Assembly: GCF_016937615.1 (NCBI RefSeq)
Contig: NZ_JAFHKI010000034.1
Location: forward strand, 18,189-82,188
Direction: 5' to 3'
DNA from: Pseudomonas lactucae
GTDB taxonomy: Bacteria > Pseudomonadota > Gammaproteobacteria > Pseudomonadales > Pseudomonadaceae
DNA: 64,000 nt
This document shows, in pieces, positions 27,504 to 36,981 of the stretch (positions within the stretch are counted from its first letter, which is position 1; the number at the start of each line of letters is the position of its first letter). A program made the translations under genes and the position numbers. The notes under the pieces are model-generated. The model was not told the origin of the DNA. It did not search any database and saw only the letters and a list, made by a program, of their open reading frames with translations.

Positions 27504-28394
27504 GTGGATTCTCGATTGAATACCTTTCTTGAGCGAGCCGACGCCGTGCTCGCGCGCCTGGAGCCCTTGTTGCCCATGCCACGCCAGGCCATCGACTGGA
27601 ACCAGTGCCTGGCCGCCCGCTGGCAGCGTGAAGGCCGCAGCGGTTTCCTGATGCCGCTGGACGTGAGCCTGGACATGCGCCTGTCCGACCTGATCGGCGT
27701 GGACACGCAACGTGAAACCCTGGCACGCAACACTCAACAATTCCTCGATGGCCTGCCCGCCAACCATGCGTTGCTATGGGGCTCGCGCGGCACCGGCAAA
27801 TCGTCCATGGTACGTGCCTTGCTGGCCCAGCATTGCCAGGCCGGTTTGCGCCTGATCGAAATCGAGCGTGACCACCTGGCCGACCTGCCGCGGGTGGTCG
27901 AGCAACTGATCAAGCTGCCGCAGCGTTTCATTCTGTTCTGTGATGACCTGTCGTTCGACGCCGGCGAAGGCGACTACCGTGTGCTCAAGAGCGTGCTTGA
28001 CGGCTCCCTGGAACAGGCCCCGGAAAACGTGCTGCTGTATGCCACGTCCAACCGCCGCCACCTGGTGCCGGAAAACCAGAGCGACAATGAGAACTGGAAA
28101 CGCGTGGACGGCGAATTGCACCCCAGCGAAGCGGTGGAAGACAAGATTGCACTGTCCGACCGCTTCGGCCTGTGGCTGTCGTTCTACCCGTTTACCCAGG
28201 AACATTTCCTGGCGGTGGTGGAGCACTGGATCGGCGAGTTGGCGGGCAAGGCCGGCTTGCCGTGGCAGCGCGACGAAGCCCTCGACATTCTCGCCGTGCG
28301 CTGGGCGACCGGCCGCGGCAATCGCAACGGCCGTTGTGCTTATCAATTCGCCCGTTACTGGGTAGGTCTTAAATTGCTGGAGCGTCAACCATGA
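27504..28394 (+). CDS. DUF815 AAA-type ATPase
   Basis: A 296-residue cytosolic P-loop protein. Walker A is GSRGTGKSSM and Walker B is RFILFCDDLSF, followed by LLYATSNRRHLV (sensor region) and a C-terminal helical lid. This DUF815 family is widespread but has no established role; its fold suggests a remodelling or loader ATPase. The GTG start at 27504 has AGAGGA six bases upstream. The stop overlaps the next gene by ATGA, coupling it to the free-methionine sulfoxide reductase. Family assignment good, function unknown. Confidence 0.8.
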   Translation: MDSRLNTFLERADAVLARLEPLLPMPRQAIDWNQCLAARWQREGRSGFLMPLDVSLDMRLSDLIGVDTQRETLARNTQQFLDGLPANHALLWGSRGTGKSSMVRALLAQHCQAGLRLIEIERDHLADLPRVVEQLIKLPQRFILFCDDLSFDAGEGDYRVLKSVLDGSLEQAPENVLLYATSNRRHLVPENQSDNENWKRVDGELHPSEAVEDKIALSDRFGLWLSFYPFTQEHFLAVVEHWIGELAGKAGLPWQRDEALDILAVRWATGRGNRNGRCAYQFARYWVGLKLLERQP

Positions 28395-28873
28395 TCGATC
28401 TGCAACACGCCGGCACCGGCCTGGACGGCTATGCCATGCTCTGCGCGCAGCTGGAATCGTTGCTGGCCGATGAACGCGATTTCATCGCCAACAGTGCGCA
28501 GTTTTCGGCATTCCTGTTCAACCAGCTGGATGACTTGAACTGGGCCGGCTTCTACCTCAATCGCAATGAAGAACTGGTGCTTGGTCCGTTCCAAGGCCAG
28601 ATTGCCTGTGTGCGTATCCCTTTTGGCCGCGGCGTATGCGGTGCGGCCGCGGCGTCGCGACAAACCCAGCGCGTTGAGGACGTGCACGCGTTCCCCGGCC
28701 ACATCGCCTGTGACAGTGCGTCCAACAGCGAACTGGTGGTGCCGCTGGTCAAGAACGGCCAACTGATTGGCGTCCTTGACCTCGACAGCCCTTCACTGGC
28801 GCGTTTTACCCAGCAGGACCAGGCGGGCATCGAACAACTGGCGTCGATTTTCCTGCGCTTGACCGACTGCTGA
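28391..28873 (+). CDS. GAF-domain free methionine-(R)-sulfoxide reductase
   Basis: A 160-residue single-GAF protein of the fRMsr/YebR type, which reduces free methionine-R-sulfoxide using thioredoxin. Cys73, Cys83 and Cys107 (IACVRIPFGRGVCGAAA and HIACDSASNSE) have the same 10- and 24-residue spacing as the three catalytic cysteines of the E. coli enzyme. Together with MsrB upstream, the region covers both protein-bound and free Met-R-sulfoxide. It is translationally coupled to the DUF815 ATPase. Confidence 0.9.
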   Translation: MIDLQHAGTGLDGYAMLCAQLESLLADERDFIANSAQFSAFLFNQLDDLNWAGFYLNRNEELVLGPFQGQIACVRIPFGRGVCGAAAASRQTQRVEDVHAFPGHIACDSASNSELVVPLVKNGQLIGVLDLDSPSLARFTQQDQAGIEQLASIFLRLTDC

Positions 28874-28877
28874 TGCC

Positions 28878-28898
28878 AAGGGGCGGTCGCCGCCCCTT
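28878..28898. terminator. Bidirectional hairpin between the convergent fRMsr and RocS-type kinase genes
   Basis: AAGGGGCGG-TCG-CCGCCCCTT is a perfect nine-base stem with a three-base loop. It includes the end of the kinase gene. The flanking T/A runs are short, so termination strength is uncertain. Confidence 0.65.
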
Positions 28899-31800
28899 AT
28901 TCGCCCTCCAGCCCGCGCAGTTTTACCTGCAGCGTCCTTTCCAGTTCCAGCATCAGCTTTTCCAGGGATTTCACGCCTGCTTCGATCAGCGCTGGCTCAT
29001 CGCCGCGTGCGCACGCCTGCTCGAGGGTTTCGCATTGCGAGGCCAATGCGCGGGCCTGGACGATACGGGCTGCGCCCTTGATCTTGTGGGCCTGCTCGAT
29101 AATGTCCTGGAGCGAAGCCTGCGCCGCCAGCAAGGCGAGCAGGTCCTGGCGATCCTGGCGACTGCTGCTCAACAGCTCTTCGAGCAGGCGCCGGCTCATC
29201 TGTGGGTCGCCGCCTGTGAGCGTGTCGAAGTTGCCGAGATCGAACGACTCGCCGACCGGTTGAGGACTGATCTGTGCCAGCTGCCGCTCCAGCGCGGTGA
29301 GGCTGATGGGTTTGAACAGGCAGTCGTTCATGCCGGCCTGGGCGCAGCGCTGTTTCTCTTCGGGTTGGGCATTGGCGGTAAACCCCAATACCACGCAGGG
29401 CGTCAGTTGCTCGCGCTGCTCGTATTCGCGGATCGAGCGACTGAGCTCGTAACCGTTCATGATGGGCATGTTGCAATCGGCGATGACCAGGTCGAAGTGT
29501 TGCTGGCGCCAAGCCTGGAAACCGGTGGCGCCGTTTTGAGCGGCGGTGAAGTGATGGCCGAGGTAGCCCAGCTGCTGGCACATCAACAGGCGGTTCGCCG
29601 GGTGATCGTCCACCACCAGCACATTGAGCACCGTTGCGGCCGCGGGCACCTCGGGGGTGAATTCATCCACCGCCAGCGCCGGCTGCAGGCGAATCATCTT
29701 CAGGCTGACATGTACCTGGGTACCCACCATCGGCACGCTGCTCAGGCTGAGTTGCCCGCCCATCATTGCGCACAGGCTGCGGCAGATCACCAGCCCCAGG
29801 CCTGCGCCGCTCCTGGCCAGTTGCCCGGAATTGTCGGCCTGTGCAAAGGGTTCGAACAGGCGCATCTGGTCTTCCCGGCTGATGCCGATGCCGGTGTCTT
29901 CCACCACCAGTTTCATCTCGATCTGTTGCGGCAGGTCGGTGGGCAGGACCTCTACCTTGATTTTTACCTGGCCGCGCTCGGTGAACTTGATCGCGTTGCT
30001 AACCAGGTTCGACAGCACCTGCTTGAAACGCAGCGGGTCGATCAACACTTCGGTGTCGTCAAGGTCGGGCTTGAACTCCAACAGCAGGCTAAGGGTTTTC
30101 TGGCGTGCCAGGCCATCGAACACACGCACCACCGAGGCGATGACCTCTCGCAGGTTCACGCGCTCCGGTGCCAGGCTCAGGCGCCCGGATTCGATGCGCG
30201 CGATGTCGAGGATATCGCCGATCAGCTCCAGCAGGTCCTTGGCCGAGTTGTAGGCGACTTCAATGGCCGGACGATCGAGATGGCCCTGGTCGGCGCGTTT
30301 CAGGGTCAACTCCAGCATGCCGATCACGGCGTTCATCGGTGTGCGGATTTCGTGGCTCATGGTGGCGAGGAAGGTACTCTTGGCCCGATTGGCCTCGTCG
30401 GCGCGTTCCTTGGCCGCGCGCAGCTCATCGAACAACTGGCGTCGCTCACTGATGTCGACCCAGCCACCGATGATGCCCTGTACCTCGCCAATGGAGTCGC
30501 GGTACGGCAGGATCCAGTGGTAGATCGTCAGTTTTTTCCCGCGGATATGCAGCGTACGGTCCAGGATCAACGGGTTGCCCTCGGCCACCACGCGCTGATA
30601 GTCGGCATGGTATTGCGCCGCTTCCGCCGCAAGGGCCGTGCTGATCTGCATCGCGCTTTTGCCGATGACGTCTTCGCGCTTGACGTCGAACACCTGCAGG
30701 TAGCTGTCGTTGCAGGTCTGCAGCAGGCCCTGGCGATCACGTACGTAGATCGGATGCGGAGTCTCATTGACCAGGGCGCGCATGAACTCGAACTGGTCGT
30801 TGAGGGCGCGTTCGGCCATTTTGCGCTGCTTGATCTGGCGGCGCATGTACGCATTCCAGGTCAGGGAAATCAGTAACAAGAGCCCGGTGCCGATGATGAT
30901 GCGCGCGATCAGTTGGTGATAGTCGCGCCAATAACTGTCGCCGGCGGCGCTGTAGCCCCGCCAGCGGCTGTTGATCACCCCCAGTTCATCCGGGGCGATG
31001 CTGAGCAGGGCCTTGTCGAGAATCGAACTGAGCTCGGTGGCGCGGCGTGAAGTCGCCAGCGCGAACGTGGCAGGCATCGTGCCGATGCTGAAGCTGATTT
31101 GAACCTTGTCCTGGAACATCGGTGAGGACAGGAAGTAGTTGGCGATCACCAGGGTGTTCACGGCACCGTCCACGTAACCGTTGACCAGCAGCTCGGTCGA
31201 TTTGAAGGTATCTCCCGTCTCTACCAGCTCGATCTTCGGAAAGCTGTCACGCAGGAACTTTATCAGCGGGCTGCCTTGCGTCACCGCCAGGCGCTTGCCC
31301 GCCATCTCTTCCAGGCCGGTGGGTGCCTGGGCCTCCTTTCGCGTCAACATGACGTAGGAGTTCTCCAGGTAAGGACGACTGAAGTCCAGTTGGGCTTCCC
31401 GTTCGGCGCTGGGGACGATACCGCCGATGATGTCGACTTTGCCGGCCTCGACCTGATCGATCATCGTGTTCACATCGCGCCCGCGCACGATCTTGAAGCG
31501 TAACCCGGTTCGCAGGCGAATCAATTCCAGCAGATCGGCCGTAATGCCACGAAAATTGCCGTTGGCGTCGAAGAATGTCAGCGGCGCATAGGCTTCGTTC
31601 ACCACTACGCTGACTTCCGGGTGGTCTTTGAGCCAGCGTTCTTCTCGGGACGTCAGTTGCAACTTGTGGTCGGTCAGCAGGATATCGCTGCCGGCACTCC
31701 AGCGCTTGGCGATGGCTTCCCGTTCACTGGTGGGTACGCTCATCAGTACGGCGTCGACGATACTCAGCAGGATGGTCTGATGCTGGGACATGGCGAAACT

Positions 31801-32544
31801 GAAGCCATAGGCTTCATGTTTACCGAAGTTGGCCATGCGGATGTTTTTAAGGTAGCCCTTGTTGATCATGTAATGGGTGGAAATGGTGTCGCCGAGGAAA
31901 ACGTCGGCCTGGTCGAACGCCACCGCATTCAATGCGTTCTGATACGACGGATAGGCGCGAATGATTGCCTTGGGGTAGAGCTTTTCCACCTCGCCCATGG
32001 GCAGATAGTGATAGACCAGGGCCAGGCGCAGCCCCGCCAATCCGTCACTCAGGCTGCGGGTTTCGCCTTCGCGGGTTACCAGCACCGGCTGGTCCGGGGC
32101 ATAGGGCTCAGACAGGCTGAGGTTGGGGTTTGCCGCCTCGAAGCTGTTGGAGGAACCCAGCAGATCGATATCCCCCGCTACAAGGGCGCGGATGGCAGCC
32201 TCTCTCGAGGAATAGCGCAACACTCTTACCGGCAGGGCCAGTGCCTTGTTCAGCAGCCCGGCATAATCGGCGGTGAAGCCTTCGTAGTCGCGTCCGCTGG
32301 AAGTGAGGTCAAAGGGGGGGTAGTCGGGGGACGCTGTGCCCAGGACCAGTTCGCGTTTGTTTTGCAGCCACAGGCGTTGCGTCTTGTTCAGATGGGGTTC
32401 CAATTGTACCGAACCTGCGCGACTCAGTAAGTTAAAGTGTTCCGGGCCCGTTTGATGGTTTGCAGGCACGGCCGTACTGAAGCACAAGCCGGCACTCAAT
32501 ATAATCAGATAGTCCTTTATACATCTGGGCATCCGCTTTCTCAC
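28897..32544 (-). CDS. EvgS/RocS-type hybrid sensor kinase
   Basis: A 1215-residue multidomain kinase. In order: a signal/anchor segment; two periplasmic solute-binding-protein type 3 domains (about 60-280, starting VLGTASPDYPPFDL, and 300-530, starting VVVNEAYAPLTFF); a transmembrane segment near 550-575; PAS (about 605-715); HisKA with SHEIRTPMNAVIGML; HATPase (SNAIKF, GAGLGL); a receiver with VIADCNMPIMNGYE; and an Hpt domain with AHKIKGAARIV. This is the BvgS/EvgS/Roc phosphorelay layout. GTG start at 32544 overlaps the response regulator stop. Its neighbour dgt matches the rocA2-rocS2 locus as I remember it in P. aeruginosa. Confidence 0.9.
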   Translation of the reverse strand: MRKRMPRCIKDYLIILSAGLCFSTAVPANHQTGPEHFNLLSRAGSVQLEPHLNKTQRLWLQNKRELVLGTASPDYPPFDLTSSGRDYEGFTADYAGLLNKALALPVRVLRYSSREAAIRALVAGDIDLLGSSNSFEAANPNLSLSEPYAPDQPVLVTREGETRSLSDGLAGLRLALVYHYLPMGEVEKLYPKAIIRAYPSYQNALNAVAFDQADVFLGDTISTHYMINKGYLKNIRMANFGKHEAYGFSFAMSQHQTILLSIVDAVLMSVPTSEREAIAKRWSAGSDILLTDHKLQLTSREERWLKDHPEVSVVVNEAYAPLTFFDANGNFRGITADLLELIRLRTGLRFKIVRGRDVNTMIDQVEAGKVDIIGGIVPSAEREAQLDFSRPYLENSYVMLTRKEAQAPTGLEEMAGKRLAVTQGSPLIKFLRDSFPKIELVETGDTFKSTELLVNGYVDGAVNTLVIANYFLSSPMFQDKVQISFSIGTMPATFALATSRRATELSSILDKALLSIAPDELGVINSRWRGYSAAGDSYWRDYHQLIARIIIGTGLLLLISLTWNAYMRRQIKQRKMAERALNDQFEFMRALVNETPHPIYVRDRQGLLQTCNDSYLQVFDVKREDVIGKSAMQISTALAAEAAQYHADYQRVVAEGNPLILDRTLHIRGKKLTIYHWILPYRDSIGEVQGIIGGWVDISERRQLFDELRAAKERADEANRAKSTFLATMSHEIRTPMNAVIGMLELTLKRADQGHLDRPAIEVAYNSAKDLLELIGDILDIARIESGRLSLAPERVNLREVIASVVRVFDGLARQKTLSLLLEFKPDLDDTEVLIDPLRFKQVLSNLVSNAIKFTERGQVKIKVEVLPTDLPQQIEMKLVVEDTGIGISREDQMRLFEPFAQADNSGQLARSGAGLGLVICRSLCAMMGGQLSLSSVPMVGTQVHVSLKMIRLQPALAVDEFTPEVPAAATVLNVLVVDDHPANRLLMCQQLGYLGHHFTAAQNGATGFQAWRQQHFDLVIADCNMPIMNGYELSRSIREYEQREQLTPCVVLGFTANAQPEEKQRCAQAGMNDCLFKPISLTALERQLAQISPQPVGESFDLGNFDTLTGGDPQMSRRLLEELLSSSRQDRQDLLALLAAQASLQDIIEQAHKIKGAARIVQARALASQCETLEQACARGDEPALIEAGVKSLEKLMLELERTLQVKLRGLEGE

Positions 32545-33158
32545 ACTAGCGCGTTTCGTTTTGCCATCTCGATAAGTTCTACCAAGGACTTGGCTTGAAG
32601 TTTTTGCATGAGTCGTTTTTTATAAGTACTTACGGTTTTATTACTCAGGAACATGCCCTTGGCGATTTCCTTGTTGGTACGGCCTTGGGCAAAAAGTTGC
32701 AATACCATTAATTCGCGGTCGTTGACGGCCTTGAACAGTTCAAGTTCCCTGCCGTCTGCGCCATGCGTCGTCAAGGCTTGGCTGGGAAAGTAGTTATAGC
32801 CTGACAGCACCGCGCGGATGGCGCTCAGCAGTTCGCTCAGGTCGCCTTCTTTGCACACATAGCCATCGGCGCCCGAGCGCATGCAGCGAGTCGCGAACAA
32901 GGTGGGGGACTGGGCCGTCAGCACCAGCGTTTTCATGGTGGTATTCATGGCGTTGAAGCGGCAGAGCACTTCGAGCCCGTCGAGTTTGGGGATACTGATA
33001 TCCAGGATGATCAGGTCCGGCAGGCTTTCGCGAACCATTTGTATGGCGTCGCATCCATTATCCGTTTCTCCCACTACTTTGTAGCCTTCGTGCTCCAACA
33101 ACATCCGGATGGCAAGCCTTATAACCGGGTGGTCGTCGATAATAAAAACGGTGTTCAT
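32541..33158 (-). CDS. LuxR-type response regulator (RocA/EvgA-like)
   Basis: A 205-residue regulator. The receiver has the acidic pair in FIIDDHP, phosphoacceptor D53 in IILDISIPKLDG and lysine in VCKEGD. A NarL/LuxR helix-turn-helix follows (NDRELMVLQLFAQGRTNKEIA, then NKTVSTYKKRLMQKL). It is the cognate partner of the hybrid kinase, whose GTG start overlaps its TGA. In Roc systems the regulator controls fimbrial (cup) and efflux genes; none is in this window. The ATG at 33158 is preferred over an upstream in-frame extension. Confidence 0.9.
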   Translation of the reverse strand: MNTVFIIDDHPVIRLAIRMLLEHEGYKVVGETDNGCDAIQMVRESLPDLIILDISIPKLDGLEVLCRFNAMNTTMKTLVLTAQSPTLFATRCMRSGADGYVCKEGDLSELLSAIRAVLSGYNYFPSQALTTHGADGRELELFKAVNDRELMVLQLFAQGRTNKEIAKGMFLSNKTVSTYKKRLMQKLQAKSLVELIEMAKRNALV

Positions 33159-33408
33159 AGTCACGTTCCATGCAGGTGTAAATAAAGCGGGCACATTAGC
33201 TCAGAAGCGGTGCCAGGAGCATGAAGCCAAGGCCGAGTAGATATAAAACAGGAGATTTCCTACAGCAAAAAAGGTAATGACCTACCGGTTGCCAAGGCTT
33301 TGTGAGGTGGTTTGTCAGCGTTCGGCCGGCCGCGTGGCCAAATCAGGAAGCCAGGCACTTAATAGCGGTTAGTCGAGCATTTTTCAGTGGGTCAATATGT
33401 TTAAAGTC

Positions 33409-33810
33409 CTACACTTGTAGTGTAAGTAAAGGTTGTATCAGCTGTGAAAGTTCATCGTTGTTCAGCGGTTTTGGCAAATAGCCAAGCAATGGCAGGCCGC
33501 GTGCCAGTGCCTGGGCATGCAAGAGTGACAATTCCGCCACCGGCAGTCCGCTGAGCAGGATGGCGTTGCCGACAAAACCGCCGCGACTGGCGATTTCGAT
33601 CAATTCCAGCCCGAGTAAGTCAGGCAGGCACTGGTCACACAACAGTACATCGAACGGGGCCTCGGCCTGCCTCATACAACGGATTGCCTGTTCGGAATTC
33701 TCCGCCAGGGTCAGTTGTTCGAAGCCGAAGCTCTTGAGCAGGCACTGGCTCGCCAGCAATTGAAAGGGATGATCCTCCACCAGCAGGATGCGAAGGGGGT
33801 AACTGGGCAT
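33409..33810 (-). CDS. Stand-alone receiver domain protein (RocR-like receiver)
   Basis: A 133-residue single receiver domain: acidic pair E12/D13 (LLVEDHPFQ), phosphoacceptor D59 in LLCDQCLPD, Ser87 in LLSG and K114 in YLPKPL, so the phosphorylation machinery is complete. No output domain is present. The EDHPFQ and LG-LPKP segments resemble the receiver of RocR, the EAL phosphodiesterase that competes with RocA for Roc kinases. This could be a phosphate sink or adaptor for the adjacent hybrid kinase. The ATG at 33810 is used; the longer frame begins with TTG. The 250 bases upstream (33159-33408) hold no gene. Confidence 0.8.
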   Translation of the reverse strand: MPSYPLRILLVEDHPFQLLASQCLLKSFGFEQLTLAENSEQAIRCMRQAEAPFDVLLCDQCLPDLLGLELIEIASRGGFVGNAILLSGLPVAELSLLHAQALARGLPLLGYLPKPLNNDELSQLIQPLLTLQV

Positions 33811-33980
33811 AGAAGGCACGCGGTGAGTCAAGCATCGATGGGGGGCATGTAGGAGTAGTTCGCCAAATTTGCCCGGAGCGTGCGCGATTATTCCTCGGAT
33901 ACTTGTGCGAGTTCGATCAGGCCGCTCTGTTCCCGTTGTAGGCAGATTCCTTTCAGGGAGCAGGCGGCGCTTTCGGCAGA

Positions 33981-35311
33981 TTATTGCGGGCTGGAACGTC
34001 CTGTCATCTCTCGCGCCATTTCGGTGGCGTAGCTGTCGGTCATGCCGGCAATAAAGTCAATCATGCGCAGGAACGACTTGTGCAATGGCCAGGCAGGGTC
34101 CGGTGCGTTGTTGCCGAGCAGATCGAGAATGCGTCGGTTCTTGAATGATGGCGTACGGCCGCCATGCTGCTCCAGGGCGGCGCCGCAAAACGCGTTCAGG
34201 AGAATCTCCAGGGTGGTGTAGGCGCCGATCTCATGCAACGTCTTGCGCTTGTCCTGGAAGATTTTCTTGCGCGCCATGTCCTTGGCATCCAGCACGCAGC
34301 GTTTGGCCGGGCCATGCATGTGCTCCACCAGATCGCCCGGCAGGGTGCCGGCCAGCAAGGCGTCCTGTTGTTCGACGAAGGCGTGTGCCGCGGCGTTGGT
34401 CAGGTGCTCGATGGCCTTGCCACGCAGAATCGCCAACTTGCGGCGACGCGAGTCCATTGGGCCCAGTTGTCGATAGGTCTGCGGCAGATCGTCGCCCACC
34501 AGGTCAAGCAGCAGGGATTCGACTTCGGCGTATTCCAGCAGGTCCATTTCCAGGCCGTCTTCCAGGTCGATGAGGGCGTAGCAAATGTCGTCGGCGGCCT
34601 CCATCAGGTACACCAGCGGATGACGGGCCCAGCGTTGTTCTTCAAGTTGCGGCAGGCCGAGCTTGTGGGCGATCTGTTCCAGAATCGGCAGTTCGCTCTG
34701 ATAACAGCCGAACTTGTGCTTCTTGTAGCCCAGGGAGTCGGCGTGGCGGGCGGTCCAGGGGTATTTCAGGTAGGTGCCGAGGGTGGCGTACGTCAGGCGG
34801 GTGCCGCCGTCGAACTGGTGGTATTCCAGCTGGTGAGTACGCGAAAGCCCTGCGCGTTGCCTTCGAAATTGAGAAAGTCATTGCGCTCGGCGGTACTCAT
34901 GTCGTCCAGCCAGCCGCGCCCGGCCGCCTGCTGGAACCAGTGGCGGATCGCGTCCTCGCCGGAATGCCCGAATGGTGGGTTACCGATGTCATGGGCCAGG
35001 CACGCCGACTGCACCACCATGCCCAGGTCGCTCGGGTCGCACCAGTCGGGCAGGGCGCTGCGCAAGGTTTCACCGACGCGCATGCCGAGGGAGCGGCCCA
35101 CGCAACTGACTTCCAGGGAATGGGTCAGACGGGTATGGATATGGTCGTTGCTCGACACCGGGTGCACTTGGGTCTTGCGTCCCAGGCGGCGGAACGCGCC
35201 GGAAAAAATGATGCGGTCATGGTCTTTGTGAAACGGGCTGCGCCCCAGTTCTTCCGGGCTGTGCAGCGGCTTTCCAAGACGTTCGCGGGTCAGCAGGGTG
35301 GGCCAATCCAA
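33981..35311 (-). pseudogene. dgt: Deoxyguanosinetriphosphate triphosphohydrolase (frameshifted)
   Basis: An HD-domain dNTPase that removes triphosphate from dGTP and limits dNTP pools. [17 protein letters not shown] and [16 protein letters not shown] carry the HD metal ligands, and [19 protein letters not shown] gives the late one. The frame breaks after GFRVLT near 34832. Adding one base restores [26 protein letters not shown] and continues to 33981, giving 443 residues, the expected full length. The break is probably a read error. Next to the Roc-type kinase genes, as at the P. aeruginosa rocA2-rocS2 locus. Confidence 0.88.
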
Positions 35312-35382
35312 GGCGGGTACTCTCCGTACGGTGAATGACCCGCCCAGCTTCCCGGTTCAGCGCGGCCTGGGCAAGCGAAAAT

Positions 35383-36546
35383 CTACAGGCCGACCGCGTC
35401 GATATCGATTAACAGCAAACGCTGACCGTTATCGAAGAATTGTCCGGCGGTGAGGCAGTACTGGTTCGTGGTGGCGTCGCGGTAGGTCGACGACAGGGTC
35501 AGGCGTCGCTCCTCCCAGCCTTCGGCCAGCAGGTGATAGAAATACGGGCGCCACGACCAGTTGTGGCCCAGGTAGCGACTGTCGGCCTGCCAGGCGTCCT
35601 GGCGCCATTCGAAGTTGGGCGTCAACTGTGTGCCATGCCGGTCGCACTGGTAAAAGCGCAGCAACCAGGGGAAGGCCGGCAGTTGCGGCAACTGCGCAAG
35701 CGGCGCCTGGTCCTGGGCCCAGGTTTGCAGGATGTTCATTAATTCGGCCAATTGCTGGCGCAGCTGCATGGTGCGTCCGCGTTCCGCCAGTTTCTGCTGG
35801 ACATACGCCGTGCGCAGCTGGGCAAAACGCGGCACGAAGGCGTCGGCGGCGAACCAGTCCAGCTGCGCCTGGGCAAACAGATAGCCCTGCACATACCGCG
35901 AGCCGCATTCCAGGGCGAAACTCAGTTGAGCCTCGGTTTCCACGCCTTCGGCGATGATCCAGCAACCGGTCTTTTCCGCCATCTGCGCCAGCGCCCGTAC
36001 CACATCGCTGCTGGGCCCGCCTCGCGCGGCTGCCTGAAACAGGCGCATGTCCAGCTTGAGAATATCGGGCTGCAGTGCCAGTACCCGGTCGAGTTGGGAG
36101 TAGCCGGCGCCAAAGTCGTCGATAGCGATACGCGCACCCGCCTCGCGATAGCGCGTCACTACGTCGGCCAAGCGTTGGATATCTCCGCCCAGCTCGGTGA
36201 TCTCGAACACGATGCGCGCTGGGTCGACGCCATGCCGTTGAATCTGTTTCAGGCTCGGCAGCGCCTGGCCCGGGCGCAGGCGGTTAATCCAGCGCGGCGA
36301 AATGTTCAGGCTCAGGAACCAGTCTTCGGGGGCTTCATGCAGGCGGCTCAGTGCATTGTCGCGAATCTGCCGGTCCAGGCGGCGCAAGGCCACGCCCGGT
36401 GCGCGCGGGTCGTCGAACAGCGGGCCGACGGACTGCAAGCGGCCATCCGCCTGGCGTAGACGCCCCAGGGCCTCGACGCCGGCAATGCGCCCGGTGGCGG
36501 TATCGATGAACGGCTGGAAGCAGGCGAGCGGTTGCCCGTCGATCAC
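35383..36546 (-). CDS. EAL-domain c-di-GMP phosphodiesterase with C-terminal YkuI_C-like sensor domain
   Basis: A 387-residue cytosolic protein. The EAL domain spans about residues 1-235: VEALGRL with Glu25, SLNISPRW, FEITELGGD, DDFGAGYSQLD and EGVET are all present, so it should hydrolyse cyclic di-GMP. A helical linker (about 245-285) leads to a PAS/Cache-like C-terminal domain (LLRFYQCDRHGTQLTPNF to TYRDATTNQYCLTAGQFF). This resembles the YkuI_C domain found after EAL domains and probably senses a ligand. No membrane segment is present. It lies between dgt and the YqjD operon. Confidence 0.85.
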   Translation of the reverse strand: MIDGQPLACFQPFIDTATGRIAGVEALGRLRQADGRLQSVGPLFDDPRAPGVALRRLDRQIRDNALSRLHEAPEDWFLSLNISPRWINRLRPGQALPSLKQIQRHGVDPARIVFEITELGGDIQRLADVVTRYREAGARIAIDDFGAGYSQLDRVLALQPDILKLDMRLFQAAARGGPSSDVVRALAQMAEKTGCWIIAEGVETEAQLSFALECGSRYVQGYLFAQAQLDWFAADAFVPRFAQLRTAYVQQKLAERGRTMQLRQQLAELMNILQTWAQDQAPLAQLPQLPAFPWLLRFYQCDRHGTQLTPNFEWRQDAWQADSRYLGHNWSWRPYFYHLLAEGWEERRLTLSSTYRDATTNQYCLTAGQFFDNGQRLLLIDIDAVGL

Positions 36547-36569
36547 GGGGCCTCCTTAAGCGAGGTGGC

Positions 36570-36607
36570 AAAAAAATAGGCCCGCCCTCGTTGACGAGGG
36601 CCGGGCC
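36570..36607 (-). terminator. Rho-independent terminator of the yqjD-like operon
   Basis: On the minus strand GGCCCGGCCCTCG and CGAGGGCGGGCC form a long stem around a four-base loop, followed by TATTTTTTT. It lies 33 bases after the last gene of the operon and before the EAL gene. Confidence 0.9.
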
Positions 36608-36639
36608 GATTCTGTCTGCAAGAATGCAGCCAGCAGGGC

Positions 36640-36981
36640 TCAACCTTTACGCGAAGCGCCGGCCATCGCCAATTTGATCAGCGGGATCAAACCGGCGCCC
36701 AACCGCACCAGGCGCGTCAGGCTGCTGAGGCTGCCGCTCTTGGCGCCCTTGCCGGTAAAGAAACCCAACAGCGTTACCGCCGCCACGCCCCACAGCGGCG
36801 CGTGCTTGATGCCCAGGCTGTCCTGCCAGTTGTGGCGCATGTCGCGGACTTTGTGCAGGGGCGCCATCAGTTGTTGGGACTCGTGACGGATCTCCTGGCG
36901 GTGCATTTCCATGCGCAGGCGGATCAACGCCTTGCGCATTTCCCGGCGGGAGGTGGTGTGGGGGATTTCAGTCAGGCTCAT
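36640..36981 (-). CDS. YqjK-like hypothetical membrane protein
   Basis: A 113-residue protein with a charged, helical N-terminal half (RREMRKALIRLRMEMHRQEIRHESQQ) and two weakly hydrophobic segments (about 66-78 and 92-107) that may associate with the membrane. Its place after DUF883 and holin-like YqjE genes corresponds to yqjK in the enterobacterial yqjD-yqjE-yqjK operon, although sequence similarity to YqjK itself is not evident to me. Its start overlaps the upstream stop by four bases. Confidence 0.65.
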   Translation of the reverse strand: MSLTEIPHTTSRREMRKALIRLRMEMHRQEIRHESQQLMAPLHKVRDMRHNWQDSLGIKHAPLWGVAAVTLLGFFTGKGAKSGSLSSLTRLVRLGAGLIPLIKLAMAGASRKG

